DNA of 52,936 nucleotides, taken from assembly GCF_000719975.1 (NCBI RefSeq), contig NZ_JOIJ01000024.1, positions 1-52,936 on the forward strand. Reading direction: 5' to 3'. Source of the stretch: Prauserella rugosa. GTDB lineage: Bacteria > Actinomycetota > Actinomycetes > Mycobacteriales > Pseudonocardiaceae. The notes below the pieces were generated by a model. It was not told the DNA's origin. It worked only from the letters and a program-made list of their open reading frames with translations, and ran no database searches. Below, piece by piece: positions 33,165 to 41,056 of this stretch. The translations under genes and the position numbers were made by a program. The first letter of the stretch is position 1, and every line of letters starts with the position of its first letter.

Positions 33165-35090
33165 ATGAGCAAGAAGGACGGACGCGGCGGACTCAGCCGG
33201 AGAGCGTTGCTGCAGGCCGCAGGTGGGGGTGGCGTCGCCGCGGCGGCGATCGTCGGACTGGGGGCCCAGCCCGCCGCGGCGCAGGCGGGGCCGGCCGCGG
33301 CCCGCACGCCCGTGGGACCGCTGAAGGCGGCCGATCCGCACGCGCTCACCGAGCGGAGGCGTCCGCGTCGGCGGCGTAAGCCCGACGCCGCCGAGATCAC
33401 GATCCTGCCGATCGACCGGGCCAAGTTCCTGGCGGGCGCCAAGTTCGACCTGCGCGTGGAGGCCGTGGGGGTCGACCCGGAGACGGCGCGCATCGACATC
33501 CGCGTGAAGGGCCCCAAGGGTCCGGCCGAGATCCTGGTCGGCGAGCCGGAGCGCACCAGCTCGGCCGACGACAGCCTCGAGGTCACCTATCGCGGGCTGC
33601 ACTACCCCGACGCGGGCGACTACACGGTCCAGGCCACCGTGCGTTCGGGCAACCGGCAGTCGAAGGACGAGGTCGGCCACGAGGTCGTGCTCGCCGAGGC
33701 GCCCGCCAAGCCCGCGAAGAACGTGATCTTCTTCCTGGGCGACGGCATGGGCCAGCCCGCCGTCACGGCCGCGCGGATCCTGTCGAAGGGGCTGACCGAG
33801 GGCAAGTACCACGGTCTGCTCGAGATGGACCGCATGGAGTACCGCGGCCTGGTGACGACGTCCGGAATGGACGCTCTGGCCACCGACTCGGCCAACTCCA
33901 TGTCGGCGTACATGTGCGGGCACAAGTCGTCGGTGAACGCGATGGGCGTGTACGAGGCCAGCGAGGAGGACCCGAACAAGCACCCGCGCGTGGAGACGAT
34001 GGCCGAGCTGCTCAAGCGCGCGCGGAACATGAAGATCGGCGTCGTGACCACCGCGGAGGTGCAGGACGCCACGCCCGCGGCCGTGTTCGCGCACACGCGG
34101 CGCCGTTCCGAGTACCAGGAGATCATGGACCAGTCGCTGCGCGAGGAGCAGCAGCCGACGGTGTACATGGGTGGCGGCCTGGCCTCGTTCCTGCCCTCGT
34201 CGCACGAGGACTCCTCGCGCGACGACGACCGTGACCTGGTCAAGGAGTTCACGGAGCAGGGCTTCACGCACGTCAGCACGAGCAGCGAGCTGACCCGCGC
34301 GGTGCGCGGCAAGGCCCCGGAGAAGCTGCTCGGCACGTTCCACACCGGCAACATGAACGTGTACCTCGACCGCAAGCACGACAAGAAGCCCGAGGTGCTC
34401 GGCAAGTGGGACGACCAGCCCACGCTGATGGAGATGACCGAGGCCGCGCTCAAGGTGCTCGAGGACTCCGACGACGGGTTCTTCCTCATGGTCGAGGGCG
34501 CGTCCATCGACAAGATGGAGCACCCGCTGGACGGTCCGCGCGCCGTGTACGACGCCATCGAGCTCGACCAGGCCGTCGGCGTGGCCAAGAAGTGGGCGGA
34601 GGGCCGCGACGACACGCTCATCGTCGTCACCGCCGACCACAACCACTCGATGAGCATCGTCGGCACGCACGACCGGCGGGACGCGGAGGGCCGCGACGCC
34701 AACGGTGTCTACGGCGACGCCACCTACCCGACGTACTCCGACGAGGACGGCGACGGCTTCCCCGACGACCCGAACCCGGACGTGCAGCTGTTCTTCGGCT
34801 GGTCGAACCACCCCGACCACACCGACGACTTCCAGCACAACCACGTGTTCGCCGAGCCTGCGCTCACCGACGAGGACAGCGGTAAGGCCGTCGACAACCC
34901 CGAGCGCGATCCGGGTGCCGAGCTGCAGATCGGCAACCTGCCGGGCGCGGAGACGAACTGCGTGCACACGGTCGAGGACGTCAGCGTGTGCGCATCGGGT
35001 CCCGGTTCGGCGCGCTTCAACGGCGTGCTGGACAACACCGAGATCTTCTTCGCGGTGATCGACGCACTGGGTGTCGACGCCCGCAGCTGA
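33165..35090 (+). CDS. Tat-exported alkaline phosphatase (PhoA superfamily)
   Basis: This 641-residue secreted metalloenzyme releases phosphate from monoesters outside the cell. The twin-arginine signal SRRALLQAAGGGGVAAAAIVG lies near residues 11-31. An Ig-like beta domain (about 75-180) precedes the catalytic domain. Catalytic and metal residues are visible: Asp193 in LGDGMG, nucleophile Ser242 in TDSANS, Glu444, Asp449 and His453 in EGASIDKMEH, Asp491 and His492 in TADHNHS. A late His is in NHPDHTDDFQHNH. ATG 33165 is chosen because GGAGGA lies 9 nt upstream and it places the Tat motif correctly. A DExDGDGFPDDPNPD acidic loop may bind calcium. Confidence 0.95.
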   Translation: MSKKDGRGGLSRRALLQAAGGGGVAAAAIVGLGAQPAAAQAGPAAARTPVGPLKAADPHALTERRRPRRRRKPDAAEITILPIDRAKFLAGAKFDLRVEAVGVDPETARIDIRVKGPKGPAEILVGEPERTSSADDSLEVTYRGLHYPDAGDYTVQATVRSGNRQSKDEVGHEVVLAEAPAKPAKNVIFFLGDGMGQPAVTAARILSKGLTEGKYHGLLEMDRMEYRGLVTTSGMDALATDSANSMSAYMCGHKSSVNAMGVYEASEEDPNKHPRVETMAELLKRARNMKIGVVTTAEVQDATPAAVFAHTRRRSEYQEIMDQSLREEQQPTVYMGGGLASFLPSSHEDSSRDDDRDLVKEFTEQGFTHVSTSSELTRAVRGKAPEKLLGTFHTGNMNVYLDRKHDKKPEVLGKWDDQPTLMEMTEAALKVLEDSDDGFFLMVEGASIDKMEHPLDGPRAVYDAIELDQAVGVAKKWAEGRDDTLIVVTADHNHSMSIVGTHDRRDAEGRDANGVYGDATYPTYSDEDGDGFPDDPNPDVQLFFGWSNHPDHTDDFQHNHVFAEPALTDEDSGKAVDNPERDPGAELQIGNLPGAETNCVHTVEDVSVCASGPGSARFNGVLDNTEIFFAVIDALGVDARS

Positions 35091-35103
35091 CCCTCGGCGT
35101 TCG

Positions 35104-35134
35104 CGGCCGGTCCCGGTTCGTCCGGGGCCGGCCG
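35104..35134 (+). terminator. Terminator of the alkaline phosphatase gene
   Basis: CGGCCGGTCCCGG (35104-35116) pairs with CCGGGGCCGGCCG (35122-35134) with one G-U pair and a TTCGT loop. TTTCGCTGTTT follows. Confidence 0.8.
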
Positions 35135-35199
35135 TTTCGCTGTTTACGAACAGAAAGAAACAATAGATTCGTCCGCAGTGTGGGATTCATTTCACGCAT

Positions 35200-35209
35200 T
35201 TCCGCGGAA
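35200..35209. promoter_or_regulatory. TTCCGCGGAA palindrome upstream of ssuD
   Basis: This perfect 10-bp palindrome extends to CATTTCCGCGGAATG with one extra base. It lies in an AT-rich stretch (35140-35240) that is probably the promoter of the SsuD-like gene. Confidence 0.45.
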
Positions 35210-35292
35210 TGATTCTTTTCAGTGTTTTCGCTGTTAGCGTCGCGGCGAGTTCGAGACCCGACCGGTTCGCCGGTGGAAGGACGTTCCCGCTG

Positions 35293-36396
35293 ATGAGTGT
35301 GACGCTGCACTGGTTTCTGCCCTCGCACGGTGACGGACGGTCTGTTGTGGACCGTCCGCACACGACGCCCGAGAGCGCGCACACGCCGCGCAGGCCGACG
35401 CTGGAGTATCTGACGCAGGTGGCGCGCGCCGCCGAGCAGAACGGTTTCATGGGCATGCTGACGCCGACCGGGTCGTGGTGTCAGGACGCGTGGTTGTCGA
35501 CCGCGGCGCTGTTGCAGAGCACCGATCGGATCAAGTTCCTCGTCGCCTTCCGTCCGGGCAGCGTCACTCCGACGTTGGCCGCGCAGCAGGCCGTGACGTA
35601 CCAGAACCTGTCCGGTGGGCGGTTGTTGCTGAATGTCGTCACGGGCGGGGATCCGGTGGAGCAGCGGCGGTTCGGGGACTGGCTCGACAAGGACCAGCGC
35701 TATGCCCGAACCGACGAGTTCCTGCACATCGTCCGCGAGATCTGGTCCGGCAAGCCGGTGGATTTCGACGGCGAGCACTACCAGGTGCGGGACGCGGCGA
35801 TCTTCGACGTACCCGCCCCGCTGCCTCCGCTGTACTTCGGCGGCTCGTCACCTGCGGCGCTGCCGGTGGCGGCGCGCAGGGCCGACGTGCACCTGACGTG
35901 GGGTGAGCCGCCGGAGGCGGTGGCGGCCAAGGTGCGGACGTTGCGCGAGCTGGCCGATCGGGAGCAACGGCGGCTGCGGTTCGGCGTGCGTGCCCACGTG
36001 GTGACGCGGGACACCAGCGAGCAGGCGTGGGCGACGGTGCAGGGCTTTCTCGACGAGATGAATCCCGCGGACGTTGCCGCGACACAGGAGAAGTTGGCCG
36101 CATCCGAGGCGACGGGGCAGCAGGCGATGACGGCGTTGCACCAGGGGGTCAAGCCGGACGACGCGCGTGCGCTGGAGGTCCATCCGGGACTGTGGGCCGG
36201 TGTCGGCCTGCTTCGCGGTGGTGCGGGTACGGCGCTGGTGGGCAGTCACGCCGAGGTGGCGGATCTGATCGAGGAGTACCACCGCGCGGGGATCGAGGAG
36301 TTCGTGTTGTCGGGCTACCCGCATCTGGAAGAGGCGTACTGGGTCGGTGAGGGGTTGCGGCCCGAGCTGGCCCGCCGTGGCGTGTTGGCGCGGTAG
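35293..36396 (+). CDS. ssuD: FMNH2-dependent alkanesulfonate monooxygenase-like (LLM family)
   Basis: This 367-residue bacterial-luciferase-like monooxygenase starts MSVTLHWFLPSHGDGRSV, the characteristic SsuD N-terminus. KFLVAFRPGSVTPTLAAQQAVTYQNLSGGRLLLNVVTGGDPVEQRRFGDWLDKDQRYARTDEFL and a C-terminal GTALVGSHAEVADLIEEYHRAGIEEFVLSGYPHLEEAY follow. It would cleave C-S bonds of alkanesulfonates to release sulfite, using FMNH2 from a reductase. No ssuE or ssuABC gene is nearby. A permease gene follows after 14 nt and may import the substrate. ATG 35293 has GGAAGGAC upstream. A related sulfone or methanesulfonate monooxygenase role is possible. Confidence 0.85.
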   Translation: MSVTLHWFLPSHGDGRSVVDRPHTTPESAHTPRRPTLEYLTQVARAAEQNGFMGMLTPTGSWCQDAWLSTAALLQSTDRIKFLVAFRPGSVTPTLAAQQAVTYQNLSGGRLLLNVVTGGDPVEQRRFGDWLDKDQRYARTDEFLHIVREIWSGKPVDFDGEHYQVRDAAIFDVPAPLPPLYFGGSSPAALPVAARRADVHLTWGEPPEAVAAKVRTLRELADREQRRLRFGVRAHVVTRDTSEQAWATVQGFLDEMNPADVAATQEKLAASEATGQQAMTALHQGVKPDDARALEVHPGLWAGVGLLRGGAGTALVGSHAEVADLIEEYHRAGIEEFVLSGYPHLEEAYWVGEGLRPELARRGVLAR

Positions 36397-36410
36397 GGGA
36401 GAGGTCGCTC

Positions 36411-37844
36411 GTGGCGTTGCACATCACCGCGCTGGCGGTGCTGGTCGTGATGTTCGTCGTCGCCTCGGTGCTGCCGGTGAACCTGGGTTTGCTGGCGTTG
36501 GTGGCGGCGTTCGTGGTGGGTGCCGGTCTGGGCGGCATGGATGTCGACGACATGCTCGCCGGTTTTCCCGCCGACCTGTTGGTGTTGTTGGTCGGGGTGA
36601 CGTACCTGTTCGGGGTCGCGCAGGTGAACGGCACGCTGGAGCGGGTCGTCGACGGCGGGTTGCGGCTGGTGCGTGGCCGGGTCGCCTTGGTGCCGTGGTT
36701 GTTGTTCCTGTTGACGGCGTTCGTGGCGGCGGTGGGTGCGCTGAGCGCGGCGGCGGTGGCGATCATGGCGCCGATCGCGATGCGGTTCGCGCAGCAGTAT
36801 CGGATCAGCCCGTTGTTGGTGGGTCTCATGGTGGTGCAGGGGGCCACCGCCGGGTCGTTCTCGCCGTTGAGCCCCTTCGGGGCGATCACCGGTCAGTTGG
36901 TGGCGGCCGAGGGGTTGCCGCCGCAGCAGCCGGGGCTGTTTCTGAGCAGTTTCGTGTTCAACGTCGTCATGGGCGCGTTCGTGTTCTGGCTGTTCGGCGG
37001 TGTGCGGTTGGCCCGCGAACGTCGCCGGCACGGTGGGGCCGACGGTGGTGACGTCGACGGTGACGCCGTGTCCGGGGCTACAGGGTCCGGGGCTGCCGTG
37101 TCCGGGGCTGCTGTGTCGGGTGCTGCTGTGTCGGGCGAGTCGGACGGTTCGGGCGGGGCGGGTGCGTCCGGTGGTTCGGGCGGCGGTGTCGCCACGGTTG
37201 CCGCGCCGGCGCCGGTGGCAGCGGTGGCGGCTGAGGGGGATCGCCGTGGCCTGTCGGTGCAGCAGGTGTTGACGCTGGCCGGATTGGGCGTGCTGGTCGT
37301 GGCGGGTACGGCGTTCGGGTTGGACGTCGGGTTCACGGCGTTGGCGGTCGGTCTGGTGCTGACGTTGGTGAAGCCGAGTGCGTACGCGGACGTGGTGTCG
37401 AAGGTGCCGTGGTCGGCGGTGTTGCTGGTGTGCGGTGTGATCACGTATGTCGGTGTGCTGGAGAGTGTCGGGACGATCGACTTTCTGAGTGATCTGCTGA
37501 CGGGCGGGACCAGCCCGTTGGTGGCCGCGTTGGCGGCGGCGTACATCGGTGGGCTCATTTCCGCGTTCGCGTCGACGGCGGGTGTGTTGGGTGCGTCCAT
37601 TCCGTTGGCTGCGCCTTTGTTGGACGGTGGTGTGCTTCCGGTGCTGGGCACGATCAGCGCTATCGGTATCGCGTCGAGTGTGGTCGATGTGAGTCCATTG
37701 TCGACGAACGGTGCGCTGCTGGTGGCGAACCAGCGGACGATGGATTCGCGTGTGTTCTTCCGGAAGCTTCTGGTGTGGTCCGTGCCGGTGATCGCCGTGG
37801 TCCCGTTGATCGCCTGGCTGGTGTTCGTGGTCCTGTGGCCGTGA
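36411..37844 (+). CDS. SLC13/MatC-type anion permease
   Basis: This 477-residue inner-membrane transporter has about 11-12 hydrophobic segments in two halves. The N-terminal half resembles the MatC dicarboxylate carrier domain (VLPVNLGLLALVAAFVVGAGLGGMDVDDMLAGFPADLLVLLVGVTYLFGVAQVNGTLERVV). The halves carry paired GATAGSFSPLSPFG and ASSVVDVSPLSTNGAL motifs, as expected for substrate-binding hairpins. A Gly/Ser/Ala-rich loop (about residues 205-275) with VSGAA repeats joins them. GTG 36411 follows GGGGAGAGG and lies 14 nt after ssuD, so the two form an operon. A sulfonate or dicarboxylate substrate is inferred. Confidence 0.82.
   Translation: MALHITALAVLVVMFVVASVLPVNLGLLALVAAFVVGAGLGGMDVDDMLAGFPADLLVLLVGVTYLFGVAQVNGTLERVVDGGLRLVRGRVALVPWLLFLLTAFVAAVGALSAAAVAIMAPIAMRFAQQYRISPLLVGLMVVQGATAGSFSPLSPFGAITGQLVAAEGLPPQQPGLFLSSFVFNVVMGAFVFWLFGGVRLARERRRHGGADGGDVDGDAVSGATGSGAAVSGAAVSGAAVSGESDGSGGAGASGGSGGGVATVAAPAPVAAVAAEGDRRGLSVQQVLTLAGLGVLVVAGTAFGLDVGFTALAVGLVLTLVKPSAYADVVSKVPWSAVLLVCGVITYVGVLESVGTIDFLSDLLTGGTSPLVAALAAAYIGGLISAFASTAGVLGASIPLAAPLLDGGVLPVLGTISAIGIASSVVDVSPLSTNGALLVANQRTMDSRVFFRKLLVWSVPVIAVVPLIAWLVFVVLWP
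37068..37142 (+). repeat. 15-bp in-frame minisatellite inside the permease gene
   Basis: Five successive 15-bp units from 37068 (types GTGTCCGGGGCTGCC and GTGTCGGGTGCTGCT) encode VSGAT, GSGAA, VSGAA, VSGAA and VSGES in the loop between the two membrane halves. They are prone to slippage in steps of five residues. Confidence 0.8.
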
Positions 37845-38239
37845 CGGTGCCCGGCCAAACCTACCCGTGTTGCGGACTCCGGGGCGCGTGTTGTGGTTCT
37901 GGGGGCGCGTGTTGCGGATTCCGGGGCGCGTTTCGTGAATTCGCGGGCTCAGTTTGCGCGTCCGGGGACTCGTGTTGTCCCCGGACCGCAATGCGAGCGC
38001 CCCGTAACCCGCAACACGACGTCCCGACCTCGCGCCACGCACCCGCATCTGCAACTTAACCCCCCAGAGCCGCAACACGGGCCCTCCGGGAAGCGCAACA
38101 CCAACTCCCGCCCCTGCAACACGAACCCCGGGAAACGCAACACGCGTTCCCGACTTCGCAACACGCGTTCCTGAACCCGCAACACGCGCGCCCGGAAACG
38201 CAACACGCGTTCCCGAACTCGCAACACGGGTCGGGGTTT
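37845..38239. other. Intergenic region between convergent genes, filled by 21-bp repeats
   Basis: No gene is supported here. Almost the whole stretch is the repeat array described separately. Repeat-derived open frames have heptapeptide periodicity and no independent evidence of coding. Confidence 0.75.
37866..38228. repeat. Two converging arrays of 21-bp CGTGTTGCG repeats
   Basis: From 37866, five consecutive 21-bp units read on the plus strand (starts 37866, 37887, 37908, 37929, 37950), and a sixth partial unit starts at 37971. Each opens with CGTGTTGCG or a variant, followed by a variable triplet region and a G-rich end. From 38228 leftward, about ten units of the same type read on the minus strand (seen as CGCAACACG on plus). 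The last units on each side are most decayed towards the centre near 37980-38050. The arrays begin 22 nt after the permease stop and 12 nt after the stop of the minus-strand gene. Confidence 0.9.
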
Positions 38240-39256
38240 TCAGTTCCTTCGGCGGTGGTGGGTTCGGGCGAACTGGTCGTCCTCGAGTTTGGCCGCAAGT
38301 CGGGAAAGGTCGCGTGCGCGTTCGACGAGCGTCGCGGTGTCCGACGCACCGCTTCCCGAGTCGGCGGCCGCACCGCTGCCGCGCCCGCTCCGCGAGTCGG
38401 CATCCGCATCGCTGCCCGAATCCGTACTCGTCCCGGGATCGGGAGTTGTGCCGGAGGCGATGTCTCGGGTGAGGTCCAGGTATCGGTCGACGACGGTGCG
38501 GTAGCGGGTGGCGAAGCTCTTGGCACCAGGAGTGCCCTGCTGTGGGCCGACGGCACGGGCGTACACGCGGTCGAGGTCGATCAGCGCCTGGGAGACGGCG
38601 CCGGTTTCGGCGTTGAGCACGCTGCGAGTGTCGTCACCGGTCTCGGCCTCGATGCGGCGCTGCGCCGCGCGCCTGCCGGCTGCGCGGGCCAGGGCGTATG
38701 CGGCCGCGGCACCCAGGACCACCGCACATAGCGCGGCGCCCGCGAGCAGGTAGCGGGGCAGCGGTGGGTCGACGGTACGTGCGCCGTCGGGGACGTTCCC
38801 GGCGCGGACGAGACGGTCGAAGTTGACGACGATGACCTTGAGCGTGTCGATCGGCCGGTCGGCGAACGTGTCGATGCCGCGCGAGATGATCGTCTCGGCG
38901 ACCATGCCCGTGCCGATGTCGTCGGTGTGGTGGCTGCAGCCGTAGGCGTTCCACGTGTCGTCGTCGCGGGTGAGGGCGACGAACAGCGTTCCGTCGGCGG
39001 CACGCGAGACGTTCTTGCACACGGCGCTCGCGTCGTCGTCGGGGGACAGGAAGCCAACGGTGAGCTTCCTGTTGCCGATCACATGCCGGGCCTCGTCGAG
39101 GTCGATCCGGTACTCGGGTGCGGCGTACACCGACGATCCGCGCAGTGCCTGCGCCACCTTCCCGTCGAAGATGCCGCCGGTGAACGCCGCCCAGCCGGCC
39201 AGCACGACGGCGAGCAGCACGGCGAGCAGAAACGGTTTGCGGTTCACGGCGATCAC
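38240..39256 (-). CDS. Membrane protein of unknown function, third gene of a three-gene operon
   Basis: I do not recognise this 338-residue protein. It has a membrane segment at about residues 8-25 and an extracytoplasmic domain at 30-165 with two cysteines (Cys80 and Cys107, possible disulfide) and alternating alpha/beta pattern (TLFVALTRDDDTWNAYG, TLKVIVVNFDRLV). A second membrane segment lies at 168-190, and a cytoplasmic helical region at 195-265 and 308-330 is split by a Ser/Asp/Gly-rich linker. Its GTG start lies in a GTGA overlap with the preceding gene; GTG 39247 is an alternative. The architecture repeats that of the 450-residue protein upstream. Confidence 0.75.
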   Translation of the reverse strand: MIAVNRKPFLLAVLLAVVLAGWAAFTGGIFDGKVAQALRGSSVYAAPEYRIDLDEARHVIGNRKLTVGFLSPDDDASAVCKNVSRAADGTLFVALTRDDDTWNAYGCSHHTDDIGTGMVAETIISRGIDTFADRPIDTLKVIVVNFDRLVRAGNVPDGARTVDPPLPRYLLAGAALCAVVLGAAAAYALARAAGRRAAQRRIEAETGDDTRSVLNAETGAVSQALIDLDRVYARAVGPQQGTPGAKSFATRYRTVVDRYLDLTRDIASGTTPDPGTSTDSGSDADADSRSGRGSGAAADSGSGASDTATLVERARDLSRLAAKLEDDQFARTHHRRRN

Positions 39257-40605
39257 GCTCCCCAGCCCGCGACGTACCGCGCGGGGTCGTAGTCGGGCCT
39301 GCCGATGAGCCGCGCGGTCTGGGCCAGTTCCCTCTCGGCCTTGTCGAGCAGCGCGTGGGCGTAGCGCCTGCTGGTCGGTGTCGGGTCGAGGTCCTTGGCC
39401 GCGTCGAGGTGGGTGATCGCGCGGGTCAACGGCGGGTTGCTGTCCGGCCCGGTGAGTCCGGACACCTCGACGGCCAGCGCGGTCAGTGCGGCGATCCGCT
39501 TCGTCGGCGGGGTCGCGCGTGAGCTGCGCCTGACGGACCCGACGGACAGCGCGAGGAAACCCGCCACGCATGCCGCGAACACCCACGGCAGCGCCGGCAT
39601 GGTGACCTTCAGCGGGTCGATCGGCTGGTAGGGCAGCGGCCGGTCGAACAGGCCCGCGTAGCGGACGTCGGTGACATCGTTCAGCCACGCGCCCAGAACG
39701 TTGCCCTGCGGATAATCGTAGGTGGCGAGGCGCTGGCCCATCACGCCGTAGAACCCTGCTGTGGCGACCTCGTAGAAGTCGTCGCGATACGGCCCGGCGT
39801 AATCGACGAACGCGTCGTACATCACGACGATCGGCGTGTCGGGGAAACGCTGCGCCAGTGCGGGCGCGTACTGGGGAATCGGTGCCGAACGGTCCGGCCG
39901 CGGCAGCGCGACGACCATGGGTTCGGTGTCCGGGAACGCGTGCTTCGCGCTCGCGGGAATGTCGTCGAGTGTCGCGCCCTCGGCGACGTGCAGCCGATCG
40001 CGTTCGAGATCCCGTGCCACGACGTCGAGTTCCGCGGCCGTCGGCGCGCGCCACGCGGGTGCCGGGGCCTGGGGCGGGTCGTCGCGTTCCTGAACGTGGT
40101 AGGCGGCCGTCAGCACCAGTTCGGTCACGTCGCCGACACCGAACTGGCTGCGGAACTCGTCCAGATCGGACGACGACACCGACACGACACCACCGGACAC
40201 CCGCGTGCCCATGACGGTGATCAGCTCGAACGGCGCGTTCGCGACGTCGGGGTGCGAGGAGACCTCGCGCACCCGGTCGCGTTCCTGCTCGTCCAGTCCC
40301 GGCGGTGCGAACAGGAAACGCACGTCGTCGGTGTGCTCGAGGACCCACTGCTGGTCCCACGTCGCGTTCGCGCCGGGAAGTCGCACCACGCGTTCGGCCA
40401 GGACCCGGCGGGCCATCTCGTCGGCCGAGGGGACGGTGTGGTCGCTCAGTTCGCCGCCGTCGCCCTCCCGATAGTCCGACGACGGCGATTCGCCGTAGCT
40501 GACGTCGATGTCGCCTTGGCGTTGCTGGAGGAGGAACGCACCGGCGACCACGACCGCGATGACCGCAAGAGCCCACCGGGCGAGCGTGAGCGTGCGGTCA
40601 CCCAT
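39253..40605 (-). CDS. Membrane protein of unknown function, second gene of a three-gene operon
   Basis: I do not recognise this 450-residue protein. A membrane segment at about 8-26 is followed by a large extracytoplasmic domain (about 30-330) with several alpha/beta-like strands (VRFLFAPPGLD, FELITVMGTRVSGGVVSVSS, TEPMVVALPRPDRS, TPIVVMYDAFVDYAGPY). A second membrane segment lies near 335-357, and a cytoplasmic helical tail of about 88 residues ends the protein (LTRAITHLDAAKDLDPTPTSRRYAHALLDKAERELAQ). No catalytic motif is obvious. ATG 40605 overlaps the end of the 98-residue gene by 8 nt. The stop overlaps the next start (GTGA). Confidence 0.78.
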   Translation of the reverse strand: MGDRTLTLARWALAVIAVVVAGAFLLQQRQGDIDVSYGESPSSDYREGDGGELSDHTVPSADEMARRVLAERVVRLPGANATWDQQWVLEHTDDVRFLFAPPGLDEQERDRVREVSSHPDVANAPFELITVMGTRVSGGVVSVSSSDLDEFRSQFGVGDVTELVLTAAYHVQERDDPPQAPAPAWRAPTAAELDVVARDLERDRLHVAEGATLDDIPASAKHAFPDTEPMVVALPRPDRSAPIPQYAPALAQRFPDTPIVVMYDAFVDYAGPYRDDFYEVATAGFYGVMGQRLATYDYPQGNVLGAWLNDVTDVRYAGLFDRPLPYQPIDPLKVTMPALPWVFAACVAGFLALSVGSVRRSSRATPPTKRIAALTALAVEVSGLTGPDSNPPLTRAITHLDAAKDLDPTPTSRRYAHALLDKAERELAQTARLIGRPDYDPARYVAGWGA

Positions 40606-40894
40606 CGCGGGCCTCCCGCCAGAGCCGGTCGGCGCGTTCGGCCAGATCCGTCGCCGTGCGCGCGGCCTTCGGCCCGCCGCTCAGTGCCTCCGCCTGGGCG
40701 AGCAGGCGGTCGGCCTCGGGAACGTGCGCGGGGCAGGCGTCGCGGCTCACGCCCGCGGCGGCGATCGCGGATTTCGCCGCCGCCCACGCCGCGCGCGTGC
40801 GCTCGGTGTGAGCGCGCATGCGAGGCACGTAGGCGCTCGTCACGCCCGCGCCGACGAGCACGGCACCGCCGCCCACCCAGATGATCCAGTTCAC
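40598..40894 (-). CDS. Small membrane-anchored helical protein, first gene of a three-gene operon
   Basis: This 98-residue protein has one membrane segment (NWIIWVGGGAVLVGAGVTSAYV) followed by a charged helical region (MRAHTERTRAAWAAAKSAIAAAG and later ADRLLAQAEAL and TDLAERADRLWREARDG). The cytoplasmic part resembles in style the C-terminal helices of the two larger proteins. GTG 40894 is supported by CATACT (minus strand of 40901-40906) six bases upstream, so the operon may have a leaderless start. The gene overlaps the next by 8 nt. The function is unknown. Confidence 0.7.
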   Translation of the reverse strand: MNWIIWVGGGAVLVGAGVTSAYVPRMRAHTERTRAAWAAAKSAIAAAGVSRDACPAHVPEADRLLAQAEALSGGPKAARTATDLAERADRLWREARDG

Positions 40895-40900
40895 CGCGTG

Positions 40901-40906
40901 AGTATG
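40901..40906 (-). promoter_or_regulatory. -10-like element CATACT of the three-gene membrane operon
   Basis: On the minus strand CATACT is followed by CACGCG and then the GTG start of the 98-residue gene. Confidence 0.4.
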
Positions 40907-40996
40907 GCCGACCCGGCCGGCGTTCGGGCGCGATATCCGACATCTCGGGCGCAGGTCACAGCATCGGTGCGGGGACCGGGGAACCCGGAACACCGC

Positions 40997-41038
40997 GACG
41001 CGGCCCCTCCCGGTCGACGATCCGGGAGGGGCCGCGTC
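40997..41038. terminator. Strong terminator hairpin after betA
   Basis: Arms at 40997-41013 (GACGCGGCCCCTCCCGG) and 41022-41038 are perfect 17-bp complements with an 8-nt loop. It lies 18 nt past the betA stop on the minus strand. Confidence 0.85.
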
Positions 41039-41056
41039 ATCGGGCCGGGTGCCTGC

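Noticed and set aside
33063..34967. 634-codon open frame on the minus strand
   Set aside because: It is exactly antisense to the alkaline phosphatase gene, whose catalytic residues are all present. The antisense product has no recognisable domain.
37893..38227. Open frames on both strands within the 21-bp array giving heptapeptide repeats
   Set aside because: A 21-bp period without stops automatically yields long frames. They have no ribosome binding site, no independent start, and the units have drifted without regard to codons.
37866..38228. CRISPR array
   Set aside because: The 21-bp units are contiguous with no unique spacers, vary internally, switch strand in the middle, and no cas gene is present.
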